NCBI RefSeq assembly: GCF_011386835.1
Contig: NC_088795.1
Location: 17,981,941-18,045,940, forward strand
Direction: 5' to 3'
Origin: Chrysemys picta bellii
Taxonomy: Eukaryota > Chordata > Testudines > Emydidae
DNA length: 64,000 bases
Part shown: one piece after another, positions 46,970-58,095 of the stretch
Layout: the number at the start of each line of letters is the position of its first letter
How positions within the stretch are numbered: position 1 is the first letter of the stretch
The notes under the pieces: generated by a model
What the model saw: only the letters and a program-made list of their open reading frames with translations
What the model was told of the DNA's origin: nothing
Database searches by the model: none
Made by a program: the position numbers and the translations under genes

Positions 46970-49900
46970 CTCTCTCAGATGTACATACACATACAGCCCT
47001 CACACACAGACACACACACCTCTCTCTCAGATGTACATACACATACACTCCTCACACACAGACACACACATCTCTCTGATGTACATACACATACACCCCT
47101 CACACACAGACACACACACATCTCTCTCAGATGTACATACACATACACCCCTCACACACAGACACACACACACATCTCTCTCAGATGTACATACACATAC
47201 ACCCCTCACACACAGACACACACACACACACATCTCTCTCAGATAGGGTGACCAGACAGCAAGTGTGAAAAATCGGGACAGGGGGTGGGGGGTAATAGGA
47301 GCCTATATAAGAAAAAGACCCAAAAATCGGGACTGTCCCTATAAAATCGGGACATCTGGTCACCCTACTCTCAGACCTATATACACCCCTCACACACAGA
47401 CACACACACCTCTCTCAGATGTACATACACATACACCCCTCACACACAGACACACACACATCTCTCTCAGATGTACAGACACATACACCCCTCACACACA
47501 GACACACACACATCTCTCTCAGATGTACATACACCCCTCACACAGAGACACACACAAATCTCTCAGACATACATACACACCTCACACACAGACACACACA
47601 CAATCTCTCATACCCAGAGGGAGAACCCTCCCCCCGCCAGAAATCTCACCCCCACACAAATCTGTCTCACACACATAACAGACAAACCTCCCTCACACAC
47701 ATTTCTCTCACACACAGAGAAATCTCACACACACAGAGAAAAATCTCTCACCCACACACCAATCTCTCTCACCCAGGGACACACACCAATCTCTCACAAA
47801 CAAACTCAAATGAAATGCTCTCTTCTCAGACTACAGAGCGCTCAGGGATGTCCCAGTCCCAGGGAAGGCATTTCCCTCACCACTGACCACTCTTCATCTT
47901 TTTACCTGGTTCCCGGCCATGATCACTATTTACTGACTACAGGACCAATGCAACAGGCTTCGCCAGCATCTTGCAGGATCGTGCCACGTCTAGGACTTTG
48001 TGTTTGCTCTGCAACATGAAAATATTTGTTTGGCTTCCCTAGCTGCAGATAGTTCATGTCATCAGACTGGTATTATGTAAAGGCCCATTGCTCCAGAAGC
48101 AGAAGGGAATGTCAGAAAACTTGAAATGAAAAAAATATTACTTGTATCAGAGTTTGATGTGTGACAGAGTGTACAAGCAATTGTTGCTTTATTCAAATAG
48201 CAATGTTGCATCAGGCAGTTAACTAAGCCATGGGTTGAGATTTACAAATGCTCAGAAAGCACAATTAGGGCCAGATTAGAAAAAAAAAAAAAAATCAGCA
48301 CCCAGCAGCTCCCATTGGCACACTTTGAGTGTTGTGCTTTTTTTTTTTTTTTTTTTAAATCTGGCCCATAAGTGTTATTTAAATGGTTAACGAAAAACAG
48401 AGCTAACATTACAAATATAAGCCATTAATCAGGAGTAGAACAGTTTGAAATAAAAATATTGTTGCAGTGTTTCCTAGAAGTGCTGTTTTATGTGCGATCA
48501 ACACGCAGCTATGGCTTTTCAGTTTATTATCTTTATGACCAAACCAGTTACAGTTTATGGCACTGTAAAAAGAAGTGGATCTAAAAAAAAGAACTTTCTG
48601 CTGCAAACTTCAGTTAACTTGTATATTTCATTTACAAAGACAAAGTAAATAGGAATCACACTGCTAATTGTGTTGTCAGTTTCGGATACCCAGTTCTCTC
48701 TTTTTTTCCACTGTAGCCACCTATGCTAGAAATGCCAGATCATATGAAATCTTGATTTTAGAATATCAAGCTGACTCCTCCCACGTCCTAAAACATGATG
48801 CTTTAAAACCCAAACATTGTTATTGGAGTTTAGTTGTTTCATTCAGCAGTTCCGATAACAATATTCAGCAAATGTATACACACACACACACACCAAGTTT
48901 AGAGAGGTTTCTGCTATGTATAAGCTTGATGCCTTTGTGATTATATAGATGTGGAGCTATAGCTATATCCATCCAGTTTATAATATACATTTTGGGGTAG
49001 TTTTGTGATATGTACAACCTCCTTATAGTAGTCACAAAGGCATCAAGCTTATACACTGCAGAAACCTCTCCAAAACAAAGTTTAAGGAGTGCTACATTTT
49101 TTTGTTTTTTATTGAAACAGATCTTTGTTTCGAAGCAATAAACATGCTTAATTAAACTCCATTCAGCTACAATACATTTTAAGTATAAACCCTCATTCAG
49201 AAATGTGCTGTTTCAACCTGCTGCTAAATATTGCTGATATTTATAAACATTATATTCATTTCTCCTAAACAAAAGACTAATTCTCAGTAGTTTAATTTTA
49301 GGATGCTGCTTCATCAGTGGTAAATTTAGTTCTTCACAAAGGCTTGAAAAAAACCACAGCTCACATTGGAAGGTAAAGCCTTAGTTGCAACTTGGGTTTT
49401 TTAAAACAGGTCAAATTCTTTGCTGTAGAACTGACTGCTGCAGAGTGAGGATTTTAGATAATAGAGGTTCAAGTGTAATCTTCCAACCTAAGTTAAAAAA
49501 AAAAAAAGACACTGGTCTCATCTCATGCAACTCATTTTATAATTACCCTAATGGAGTCATTACAAAGCCACATAAACTTCATGTGATTAGCAGTCTCTGC
49601 TCAAGAGGGAGCTAGATGTGAAATGTGAAATGAGAGGTTTTGTAATCCGCAGGGAGATACACTGAGTGAGCTTCTTCGGCACCTACCTGTACTATGCTGC
49701 CTCTAGCTGTATCTATTAGCTCTTCGCTTTCCTCTGCACTAAATTTACACAAATCCACTTAAAATTGGGTTTTCTTTGATATGTAGTTATTAAAACTCCA
49801 TCTCAAGTGGGATATAAAGGAGTTTCTACTGTATGTAAAATACTAAGTCATCCAGAAGCACTTTTCTAATATTGTAGAGTTTATTCAAGTCTTAATGGTT

Positions 49901-52900
49901 TTGCTTTGGAACAGCATATTATTCACTGGGTTTATTGTTCAGTTCAGCGATGCTGACTATAAATGTTTTATTACATTCCTTTTCTTTCACTGATTTTGAT
50001 TCATTAGTATATGACACACATGAACCAAGTTAGAAGTTTAAATAATAATACCCATTCTATTAATATATCTTTTCCTCAGCTTTGTGTACCATGCCCTGCT
50101 AGTTAATGGAATTACATACCTATGTGCTACAAACAACACCTTAGACAGCACAGGACCATTTGCCTTTCTTAAAGAGGTAAGAAATTTTTTTTCAGAATAT
50201 GTTGATGCAAGTTTAATCAAAGCCATTGACTTACTAATGTTTTGCAATGTTCCATTCTTGCCCTTTGGTCTACATTGATTATTACATGCACAGTAAGATC
50301 CATACATGTCAGCCTTCTTCAGCTTTATAAAATAGAAGTATTTAGGGAGAGCAGATGTCCCGATTTTATAGGGACAGTCCCGATTTTTGGGTCTTTTTCT
50401 TATATAGGCTCCTATTACCCCCCCACCCCCCATCCCGATTTTTCACATTTGCTGTCTGGTCACCCTAGAAGTATTACTTCATATAATGCATTTGTTTAAC
50501 ACCCCTGTTCCTGTGCTTTAAAGGCCTTGTGTTATAGAAATACTATTGGGTGCAGTACCAGCTTTAGGTTTAAAAGAGTCTCTTTTTCCTCTCGTGATAC
50601 CATCATCATAGGAAATGTGTGTCCATGCCTTCTAATCAAAAAAGGGTATGGGTAATGCTGGTGTGCTAGGTATAATAGGAGATTTAGCCATATGGGACAG
50701 GAGAATTTTAGTTACCACTATGGCAACACAAGAAATGTACCAGTGCATTTGTAACACTGAAAGGCACCCTAGCATGTATTCAATTGGTCCTATGTACTGT
50801 ATGTTGTATTTTGCCTTATTGAAATGTCAGTGTTTTCAGCTTGCCAGCACTCACTGGCAGGCCTAGAATGAAAAGAAAGTAATGTTCTCTTCAAAAAAGT
50901 AAAGCTAATTTGGTCTGTTCTCCTACAATTACTGCTTTCCTATATGACCTTCAGCTCTTTTTTCTCTCTCCTGTCCACCCTGCCATGCTATCTTCGGGTA
51001 TGAAGAATAAGGACAAATTTCAGTCTGCTTTCCCGCTCCTTCTCTCCTACCTATTTTATTGTGTTCTGTTTAGGTTTCTACAGGCTACTCTTTCCTTATC
51101 TTCAGCTTTGTGTTTTTAAGTGCAGTAAATGGGTTCACCTTAGCAATGCATCCACATGTGACAGTTGTATAGCCTGTAACGAGTGCCAGTTGTATTGTAG
51201 ATACAAAATATTAGATGTTTTCTACACACTGATGTCTTTAAGCTTCTGCAGAAATTTTGTGGCTACACACATCCATGCATTTGTGCAGCATAGTTAAAGA
51301 ACATTAGGCAAGTTTGCATATAGGGGTCATGTTGGCTGTTTACATTTTTAGGGCATCAGAACAGATTTTAGCCTGAATTTAAGAAGTTAGTGTGACACAT
51401 TTTATTTTAGCTATGTCAAGATAATTCCTTCATTAATTTCTCCAGATTTGCAAAGCTTTCATTGGTAGCCCCTTGATATCGCAAGTGACCTTTGCTCATC
51501 CATTTGAATTCAACGCAGATTTTCAACAGGTGCTGGGGAAATTCATGGTAGGTAATTCTCAAAATTATAAAATCAAGTTTACGTCTATGGCTGCTACACA
51601 ATGTTAGAGAAAGGACCTTTTGTAGTCTACCTTGGCAGAGCACTTGCAAGGGAAAAAAGAATTCACAAACATTTATTTAGGGATCTGATCTCTCAATAAA
51701 AGAAATATTGTCTTTCTTTGCCAGAACAGCAAGTTATTGTGGTTTTATATATATATATTTATATATATATATATAAAACTAGATTTTCTAGACAAGAAAT
51801 ATTTTATATATATATAAAAAATATTTCTTGTCTAGAAAATCTAGTTAATATTTAACTAGAACTGTAAACAGTCCTTTTCCAGTGCGTCATCTGATCACAC
51901 ACACATATCTTACAAAGAGCAGAGGAAGAGAAAGAGAGGGAGAGATGTGTGCATGGTAAGTATTTAAAATGTAATCTTTGATCTTTTAGGTGTGTTTGAG
52001 TAAAACAGAATTACCCTATGATCAATGTAATAAAAAGTTTAAGTTATTGGGACAAGAAACTATTAAAAGGTTTTAAAATCAGCATTGCACTGCAATCAAG
52101 GGGGGGTTTGATCAGTAACACCTTAGTGAAAGAATCACTAATCTCAACTGAGAATCTGTTATTACTTTCAAGGGAGATTAATTGTACCTAGCATGCTTAG
52201 AAATAGATTCCCTCCTACTGCATTGTTCAGGTAGCATTTTGGAAATTGCACTTCTCCTCCCTTCCCCCCCCCCAAGAAACTCCTATTAATTTGCTAGAGT
52301 TTTTCAAATATAGAGAGTTTATCAAGTACTGTACAGTTCCTAAATGTACTCGATGAAATTATTTTTTTAGTACCTGAATGCATGAAGATACGGTGTGGAG
52401 TTTATACTGTTACAAAGTCTCATATTTTATTCTGTGTCAAATTGATCAAATTTTCAACACTGTGGGCCAAATTGCCATCTCTGCAGGTAAAAACTAGCAG
52501 AGGACTTTAAATTCTGGAATTCCCACTCAGTTTCCTCATTAGCATTCCATTACTTGGGGGGCCCTTCAAAGCTATGGATTCCCCATGTTCTTTACAGAGG
52601 TCCTTAAGGTATGTGTTTTGCTTCTTGGCCTTGGCCCCTACATTCCATGGCAGCAAAGCTTCCTATCTGCCTCCATCCCAAAAAGCACTTTGAAATCCTC
52701 AGTTAGACTGCACTGTAAGTGTAATATATAAATGGGGATGGGGCGCTTCACACAGCAGTGATGAGATCAGCATTAGTTTACACAAAGTCAGGGGAAAGAA
52801 GTATTATAGATGGTATTTTACCACCTCAGAACCTTCCCATAAGCCCATTGAGTGATTTCCACTCAGATAGAGGAGAAAGGGCTTTCCATCCTCTCTTCCA

Positions 52901-55900
52901 TATGCAACATGCACTGGACCTAGATCCCCTCCTTTCTAGGAAGAAGACAGGGCAATCCAGTCCATTATTTTCATCATTCAAAAACCCTGCTGATTAACAA
53001 CAGGATTTACATTTTTTAATTCAAAACTAATACTGCATACACACATGCAGAATAGGCTTACATTCTGAGAACTTAGGCATGCAAATATAGGTTAGTATGA
53101 AGTAGGGAACACGTTAGTTTTAATGCCTTCACAACTTATATTGCCAACTATCAGTATGTTTATTGCATTACTGGAAAAGTCATTGGGAGACCTCTAGCGG
53201 CCAAAGCTATAGTGTCACAATCCTGCAGTTATGCACATGCCTAACTTTAAAAGCATCAGTAGCCCTATTGATTTAAATACAACTTCTCACATGCGTAAAG
53301 TTAAGCACATGCCCAAGGTCCCAATCCTGCAATTATTCCTATGCCATCAAACTCCTGCTCCCCCACAGATTCCCTAGGAAATCAGTGGGGCTCCACTAGG
53401 GTTGCCAGTTTTGGTTGGACGTATTCCTGGAGGTTTCATTTTAATTAATCTTTAATTCCTGGACAATCCTGGAGGCTTGGCAACCTTTGGCTCTGCACAA
53501 GTACAGTGATCTACCTGTAAAGAGTGTTTTGCAGGCTTTGGGCCTAAATTTCCATACTGCTTAGAATAGCTATCAAGCCAGAAACAAAAACCAAATAATA
53601 GAAATCAAAAGCTTTCATGTTGTTCTTAATGATCATTCAGATATCACCCCAAAAGAGAAAGCAACCATTTTATGTAGGGAATATTTTGAATCCAGAGGAT
53701 CTCTCTCTGAACTGTGAAGAGGCCCATTCTAAAATGTGTTGGATAAAAAAAAGCTAAATCTTGTAGAACAGTCATATTAATGGATTACTTCTTCCATGTG
53801 ATTAAAATTAAATTAATATAGGACTCAAACTAAAATCCATTAAATATCAGTTAGAATATATGGCTTCTCAAATGTCTCCTATAACAACAAGACAGGCTCC
53901 CTGCCTGAACATTGCTCTCTAGCAGACTGTTTGGAGCACTGTTTGCTACTACAAGCTTTTCTTACAGAAATGAACTGGTACACAAAATCCTCCTACCTTA
54001 CTGCAGAGAGAAAAAAAATCCTATTCTTTCAGCAAGGCCTGGAAAAACAACCAAGACCTGTGGTCAGGGTGTGGTAGATATTGGAATTCTGGGTAAGCCT
54101 TCCCTCAGGGGTTTGTTGACACTTCATTTTATAAAGGGAGGTGTCTAAAGTAGAACTAAAAGTAATGCTTTGCCAAACGTGTTTGAGCCTCCTTATTCTC
54201 TGGAGAAGAGGGAAGGTATTAAAGGTTTGGAGATGGAAAACATTTATGTCTTATTCCTTTGGGGCAAGTAGTAGATGTAAAGGGTAATATAGTCACATGG
54301 AGTGCAGAAATTGTCAGAAGATTCCATTTTTGCTTTACCTTTGATCAAAAGGAAATTATGTAGCTGCAATTGTTGTTCTCGGAAAGTAGCAAATAATTCC
54401 TTCTCCTCCCCTCAACTTCCCTATAGTGGTGGGGTCATGATGGTTCTTTGTTACTTTATATTTTTTAAAATAATGTCCAATGGTTGAGTCAGTTACTGGC
54501 AAAGATTAATGGCCAGTAAGTAGGGGTATGCCAGCTGCTGGTAAGGTGCTTTAACAGTTCAGTATCTGGAGCTGCTAACATTCTGCAAGTAGTCATGTAT
54601 ATAAAGCTTGGAGTCCTGGGTGGGGATCTTTTAGAACTACTATATTCCAGTTACAGGGAAATTACTTTCTTTGTGTAAAGACAATGTGTATTATCTAAAA
54701 AAGTGTTAATCATTTACTTACTCTCTAAATAAGGGTTATTATTCAATTAGCCTGGTGTGAATAGGAAACAAAAGTCAGCGGTACATCAATATCTGATTGA
54801 GGGCTATGTTATCCCATTTGCTGGGGGTGGAGGAATATCACATAATAGCAATAGGAAGCCCCTAGTGGGCTTCATAGAGGGGGGTGTTTTGTTAAATCAT
54901 TGATCCCCAGGTTTCTGCAATCCAGAAGGATTCAGATATACTAGAAATTTTTTTAACTAGTAAGAAAACTTACAGTGCAGAGAAGACTGAAGAGTTCTCT
55001 GAAAGTATTACCAGCCCCTCCTCTTGAAGGTGACCTGCATATTTAAACACTGTGGTTGTCTCCTTTTTTCCTTTCTTCTGACAAATAAAAAGGGCCTGAA
55101 GGCTTTTTTAGTAATTAATTAAAAAAAAGGGGGGGGGGCATGGAATGTTGTTCTGCTTGTTTCTTACTCTTAAAAGCATCAGGAATATCATATCTAGTCT
55201 TGCTGGAAGATGTAGAGGAGGTATATTGTGAACTTAATACCTTGAATCAAAGGGGTTTGCCAGTTGAACATTTAAGATATCTTTCCCTGGTTGAGCTGCC
55301 ACCCACCTTCCCACCAATAACTTAAAAAAGAAAGGTTGGGAGAGTTATGCATCATAAAAAAGCAAAAATGGGCATGAGCACAGTATCTTTTTTTCCATGG
55401 CAGGAAACCTGTAAGCAATTGGATAACTGTATAAGGGGACAGGTGAGGGTGTAATTGACTAGATTTGAAAGCTAAACTCTAATTCAGTTTTTCAGAACTG
55501 TAGGGTAAATCTTCACAAGTACTGTTAATTGGAGTTATATGGCTAACAGCCTGCTCCAGGAGAGTAGTGCTCCAAAATTGGAGATTGTGTTTTGTGTTTC
55601 CAGCTGTTTTAATTACTGAAAGTTGGTGAAGTAGCATCTGTAACAAAAACCCTTACTTTCTTCTGTGCAGATGGAGTACAATAGGAAGTCAGGTGACATT
55701 ATAATTTCTACCCTGCAAATTCAAGTTGATGATGTCAAAAATGTTATCACCCAAAATGTTGATAAGGTTTTGCAAAGAGCAGAAAAGCTAAGTGACCTTG
55801 TTGACAGAACAGATGATCTCCAAATCGCGGTAAATTTCATGACTTCTCATTCAACTTACGTATTTGGCCGACTCCTTTATTTCTCTGCATTTGTTCTACA

Positions 55901-57641
55901 GCTTCCTAGCAGTCTTTGTATTAAAGTAATTGTGTGGCATTTTCAAAAGTGCCTAAGCACTTGTGGAACTTTTGAAAATTCTACTCATTGTTCCTACACC
56001 CAGATTCTGATCTCAGAGGTATCCATGTATCATTCTAATATCCATACCTGTGGGAAGATTTGGCCATTAGCGCTAGATCAGAGCCACAAAGGAAACTTCG
56101 ACTCAGCATACCAAGTAGCCGTTAGGCGATAAGGCTACCTGTACAATGCATGGGGAGAGTTAGGCATGTCTGAATGGGATTCATACAAGCCAGCACAGCA
56201 CTGGTCCCTGAGCAGGGAGCCAACTAAACTAAGAAACAGGAAATGCTGAGGAGAGAGGTGGGGCCTCTGAGCATATTAGTAGATTGGGCCCAGCAGGTGA
56301 ATTGGTGGGGCAAGCCTAGTTTGAGGATCATGCTAGTGCGTAGGCAGGTTTGTGGATGCTTAGTCGGCAGCTGAGCAGGTGTCTTAAATATCTAAATTTT
56401 GGACTTAGGTGCCTCAATCCCTCTAGCCCTTAGTAACTATAGGCCCAATCCTGCAACTGGATGAATGCAGGTGGACCCCTGTGCCACACAGAACAGAGGG
56501 GCACCTGCAGGAACTGGGCTTGACCAAAAATTGATCTCTACTGCTAATGGAGGAACTATAGAGGGGAAAGAACATGTTACAAATATCAACTACACTGCTA
56601 CATCTTTATATGAGTAGAGTGGTTACACTAAAGTATTAACATGCTATTGTGTGAAACAACTCCTGCATCTTTCTAGTCAGGTTGAATATGTACAACTAAA
56701 TAGTTGGGGTTTTAAAAACTCTAATATGTAAATACTGTCTAAATAGGCCCACATAGGAAGAGGTAAAATTTAGAAGCCAAGAGCAAATTAGAGAACAACA
56801 TAAGAGCTTAACTGAACTGTGTGCAGTAGGAGCACTGAAGTTCTGTAGAATTCTACCCCTAAAATCCTCTAGTAGATTATCAAGTGTTCCAGTGCTTGGC
56901 TGTTAACAGTTTATAAACACTACTATCCCAGTAGCTAGTCATGGCCCGAGACTAGGAACCTGTTTCTATCAGCATCTACAACTGTCATTTCTAAATTAAT
57001 CCTTTTTATTGATGCTGCACAAGACCAGAGTTATTGGGAGAGGAAACAGAAACCCCCCCTAAGCTTTGCCTCAAACCTTCATTTTGATTGCATTACCCAT
57101 TCTCTCCCTACCTGATCTCTAGCAATGATAAGTAGAAGGAGGGAGGGGATTGTAAAAGAGTAAAGTGGATATTAACCATGCTGTCATGTTAAAAATAGTA
57201 TATAGCAGATAAGATTCATATGGAAAAAGCATGAACTCAATTGAATTAACAGTTTATATCCATTCATACTGTTAGCAATGTAAATATACTGGTAGGCCTA
57301 TTTCTTTTTCACCACCACCCCGAGTCTTCTTGGGATGAAACTCTACAGTTCATAAAATAGCATTTACTTTACATCATAAGTATAAATTATCTTCTACATT
57401 CTTGAAGACATTTAACATGCAGTTTAATCTTGTGTGATGATGCTCCATAAGTCCAGTTCCTGAAATATTAACTTCATATTTGTCATTTTGTTTTCAGGCT
57501 CATTCTTTCCAAAAAAACACCACAAAGATTTCCAGGAAGATGTGGTTGAAAAATGCCAAAATGATGATAATTATTGGAGTCATTCTACTTATTATTTTAA
57601 TATTTATCATTCTCCTAGCTACAGGTGTTATTCCAACATAA
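46664..57641 (+). CDS. VAMP7-like longin R-SNARE, complete gene, six coding exons
   Basis: The joined exons 46664-46744, 49302-49372, 50080-50176, 51446-51547, 55671-55829 and 57498-57641 give 654 nt, 217 residues plus stop (VAMP7 is about 220). Residues 1 to about 110 form a longin domain: start MTSLSYSCIANGRTVLAE, then a GGCF turn, then 'GITYLCATNN'. The SNARE motif (about 126-185) carries the zero-layer arginine R153 in 'KVLQRAEKLSDL'. A basic/aromatic juxtamembrane 'SRKMWLKNAK' precedes a 24-residue transmembrane anchor (192-215) and a two-residue tail. R-SNAREs pair with Q-SNAREs in endosome, lysosome or secretory-granule fusion; the longin domain autoinhibits and sorts. The membrane half is nearer VAMP8 than VAMP7, so I infer a divergent paralogue, not VAMP7 itself. 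Every donor is GT, every acceptor AG, and all phases agree. The exact family name and the compartment are uncertain. Confidence 0.93.
46931..47790 (+). repeat. CA-rich minisatellite in intron 1
   Basis: After a plain (CA)n run, units of 48-58 bp repeat the phrase 'agatgtacatacacatacac' followed by 'cctcacacacagacacacac' and 'atctctctc'. Unit starts are seen near 46977, 47029, 47077, 47129, 47183 and 47241, then again after the MITE at 47246-47365. The array decays beyond 47600 into simpler 'cacacacaaatctctc' sequence. Open frames here are shadows of the repeat. Confidence 0.95.
47246..47365 (+). mobile_element. TA-flanked 120-bp MITE, copy 2, inside the minisatellite
   Basis: It starts gggtgaccag and ends ctggtcaccc, bounded by TA at 47244-47245 and 47366-47367. 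It is nearly identical to copy 1 (4653-4772) and interrupts a minisatellite unit, so it entered after the array existed. It lies in intron 1 in the same orientation as copy 1. Confidence 0.92.
48894..49085. repeat. Imperfect inverted repeat in intron 1
   Basis: The left arm (about 48903-48942) shares gagaggtttctgc and tgtataagcttgatgccttt with the inverse of the right arm (about 49032-49073); about 39 bp pair with two changes. The 90-bp centre is AT-rich. The left arm abuts a (CA)n tract. It may be a small foldback element or a template-switch duplication. Confidence 0.75.
49302..49372 (+). CDS. Longin R-SNARE coding exon 2
   Basis: 71 nt: 23 codons plus two bases, with donor AG|GTAAAG and acceptor TTTAATTTTAG|G. 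It encodes DAASSVVNLVLHKGLKKTTA and three more residues, and the split codon becomes Ser when joined to exon 3. From the GGxF turn to the F-x-Y/H motif the spacing is 29 residues, the same as in VAMP7. Its phase (0 in, 2 out) is exactly what exons 1 and 3 require. It is too short to appear as an open frame by itself. Confidence 0.85.
50080..50176 (+). CDS. Longin R-SNARE coding exon 3
   Basis: 97 nt (1 base plus 32 codons), acceptor TTTTCCTCAG|C and donor GAG|GTAAGA. It encodes the central longin strands, 'NGITYLCATNNTLDSTGPFA' then 'FLKE', matching the 'IVYLCITDDDFERSRAFNFL' position of VAMP7. It is the best-conserved longin segment here. Confidence 0.93.
50347..50465 (-). mobile_element. 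TA-flanked MITE, copy 3, in intron 3
   Basis: Inverted relative to copies 1 and 2. The right end is ctggtcaccc followed by TA (50466-50467). The left end, gggagagcag, has two changes from the consensus and is preceded by TA at 50345-50346. Length 119 bp. It sits 170 bp downstream of the exon 3 donor. Confidence 0.9.
51446..51547 (+). CDS. Longin R-SNARE coding exon 4
   Basis: 34 codons in phase 0-0, acceptor AATTTCTCCAG|A and donor ATG|GTAGGT. It encodes the last longin helix and the start of the linker: 'ICKAFIGSPLISQVTF' then 'FEFNADFQQVLGKFM', matching the 'F.SVLAAQLKH' zone of VAMP7. Confidence 0.92.
51777..51846. repeat. 70-bp near-perfect palindrome in intron 4
   Basis: The arms of about 29 bp (aactagattttctagacaag, then aaatatttt) are perfect inverses of each other around a (TA)n centre. 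The left flank is itself a (TA)n run (51745-51775). This can extrude as a cruciform. No target duplication or transposon end is recognised; it may have arisen by template switching. Confidence 0.9.
53399..53486. mobile_element. Small palindromic MITE in intron 4
   Basis: The left end is tagggttgccagttttggtt and the right end ctggaggcttggcaacctt, an imperfect inverted repeat of the GGGTTGCCAA type enclosing about 60 bp with 'tcctggaggtttcatttta'. TA precedes the left end (53397-53398), while the right flank has decayed. It is recognised as a short sauropsid DNA-element type, family name unknown to me. Confidence 0.65.
55671..55829 (+). CDS. Longin R-SNARE coding exon 5, SNARE motif
   Basis: 53 codons, acceptor TTTCTTCTGTGCAG|A and donor GCG|GTAAAT, phase 0-0. 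It encodes the linker and most of the R-SNARE motif, including 'VDDVKNVITQNVDKVLQRAE' and 'LSDLVDRTDDLQIA'. The arginine in LQRAEK is the zero-layer residue (R153), and hydrophobic heptad positions flank it on both sides. The open frame continues 3' of the donor for about 100 codons, but that part is intron. Confidence 0.95.
57498..57641 (+). CDS. Longin R-SNARE coding exon 6, membrane anchor
   Basis: 47 codons plus TAA, acceptor TTTTGTTTTCAG|G. It encodes the C-terminal SNARE turns ('AHSFQKNTTKISRKMWLKN'), the 24-residue hydrophobic anchor and the end 'ATGVIPT'. The arrangement R-K-aromatic-W/L-K-N followed by an anchor ending F/L-A-T-G is the VAMP8 pattern, whereas VAMP7 has a longer, cysteine-containing C-terminus. 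Confidence 0.94.
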   Translation, partial: AHSFQKNTTKISRKMWLKNAKMMIIIGVILLIILIFIILLATGVIPT

Positions 57642-58016
57642 ACTTTTGAATTTTTTTTTGCCAAGCACAAAATTTTTATAAATTGTATTTTAAAATTATT
57701 CTAAAGCACAAATACTTACGCTGTCATTTTGTATATTGTTCAAAAAGTACTGAACCATTAACACCTGGTTGCTTGCATTCTTTCAAGTAATCTACTACAG
57801 TATTTTCATCCAAATGGAGTGTGTGGGATGTCATTTTCTCCACTCTTGATGTAGTGAAACAGATGCAGAGAGGTTAAGTGATGTTTAAACCACAGGCTGT
57901 AATAATGGATTGCTTAACTATTAGCTCACATGCACACATGAGTAATTGAGAATTTTGAATGTATGAGTGTCATAACTCTGCCCTAGCTATATTTTCCAGT
58001 GAGAGTCTTCATTGTA
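57642..58016 (+). other. Probable 3' UTR of the R-SNARE gene
   Basis: The AT-rich sequence after the stop is plausibly 3' UTR. No AATAAA occurs in the first several hundred bases. A TATAAA variant at 57677-57682 is only 36 bases after the stop and may or may not be used. Confidence 0.45.
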
Positions 58017-58095
58017 CAGCTGGGGAAAGAACGGTCACACAGCAAGTCAATGTCAGAAGCAGGATTGGAACTCACGGCTCCTTAATCCTAATCCA
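58017..58095 (-). repeat. MIR-type SINE relic
   Basis: The segment 'tcacacagcaagtcaatgtc' followed by 'caggattggaactcacggct' matches the MIR tRNA-derived part on the minus strand. Related sequence may extend left to 57850 ('aacagatgcagagaggttaa'). Confidence 0.7.

Noticed and set aside
46907..48019. His/Thr-rich open frames in the CA-rich array
   Set aside because: They are translations of the (CA)n-based minisatellite in intron 1 of the SNARE gene. Their length follows from the absence of stops in the repeat unit.
48668..48940. Alternative candidate for exon 2 after the strong acceptor near 48716
   Set aside because: In the required phase 0 the frame stops after 12 codons, and the other frames do not align with the longin domain. 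The exon at 49302 fits phase, length and alignment.
55830..56132. Extension of the exon 5 reading frame beyond the donor
   Set aside because: After the GT donor the sequence turns into old repeat and intron-like sequence. Conserved residues stop exactly at the donor and resume in exon 6 in the right phase.
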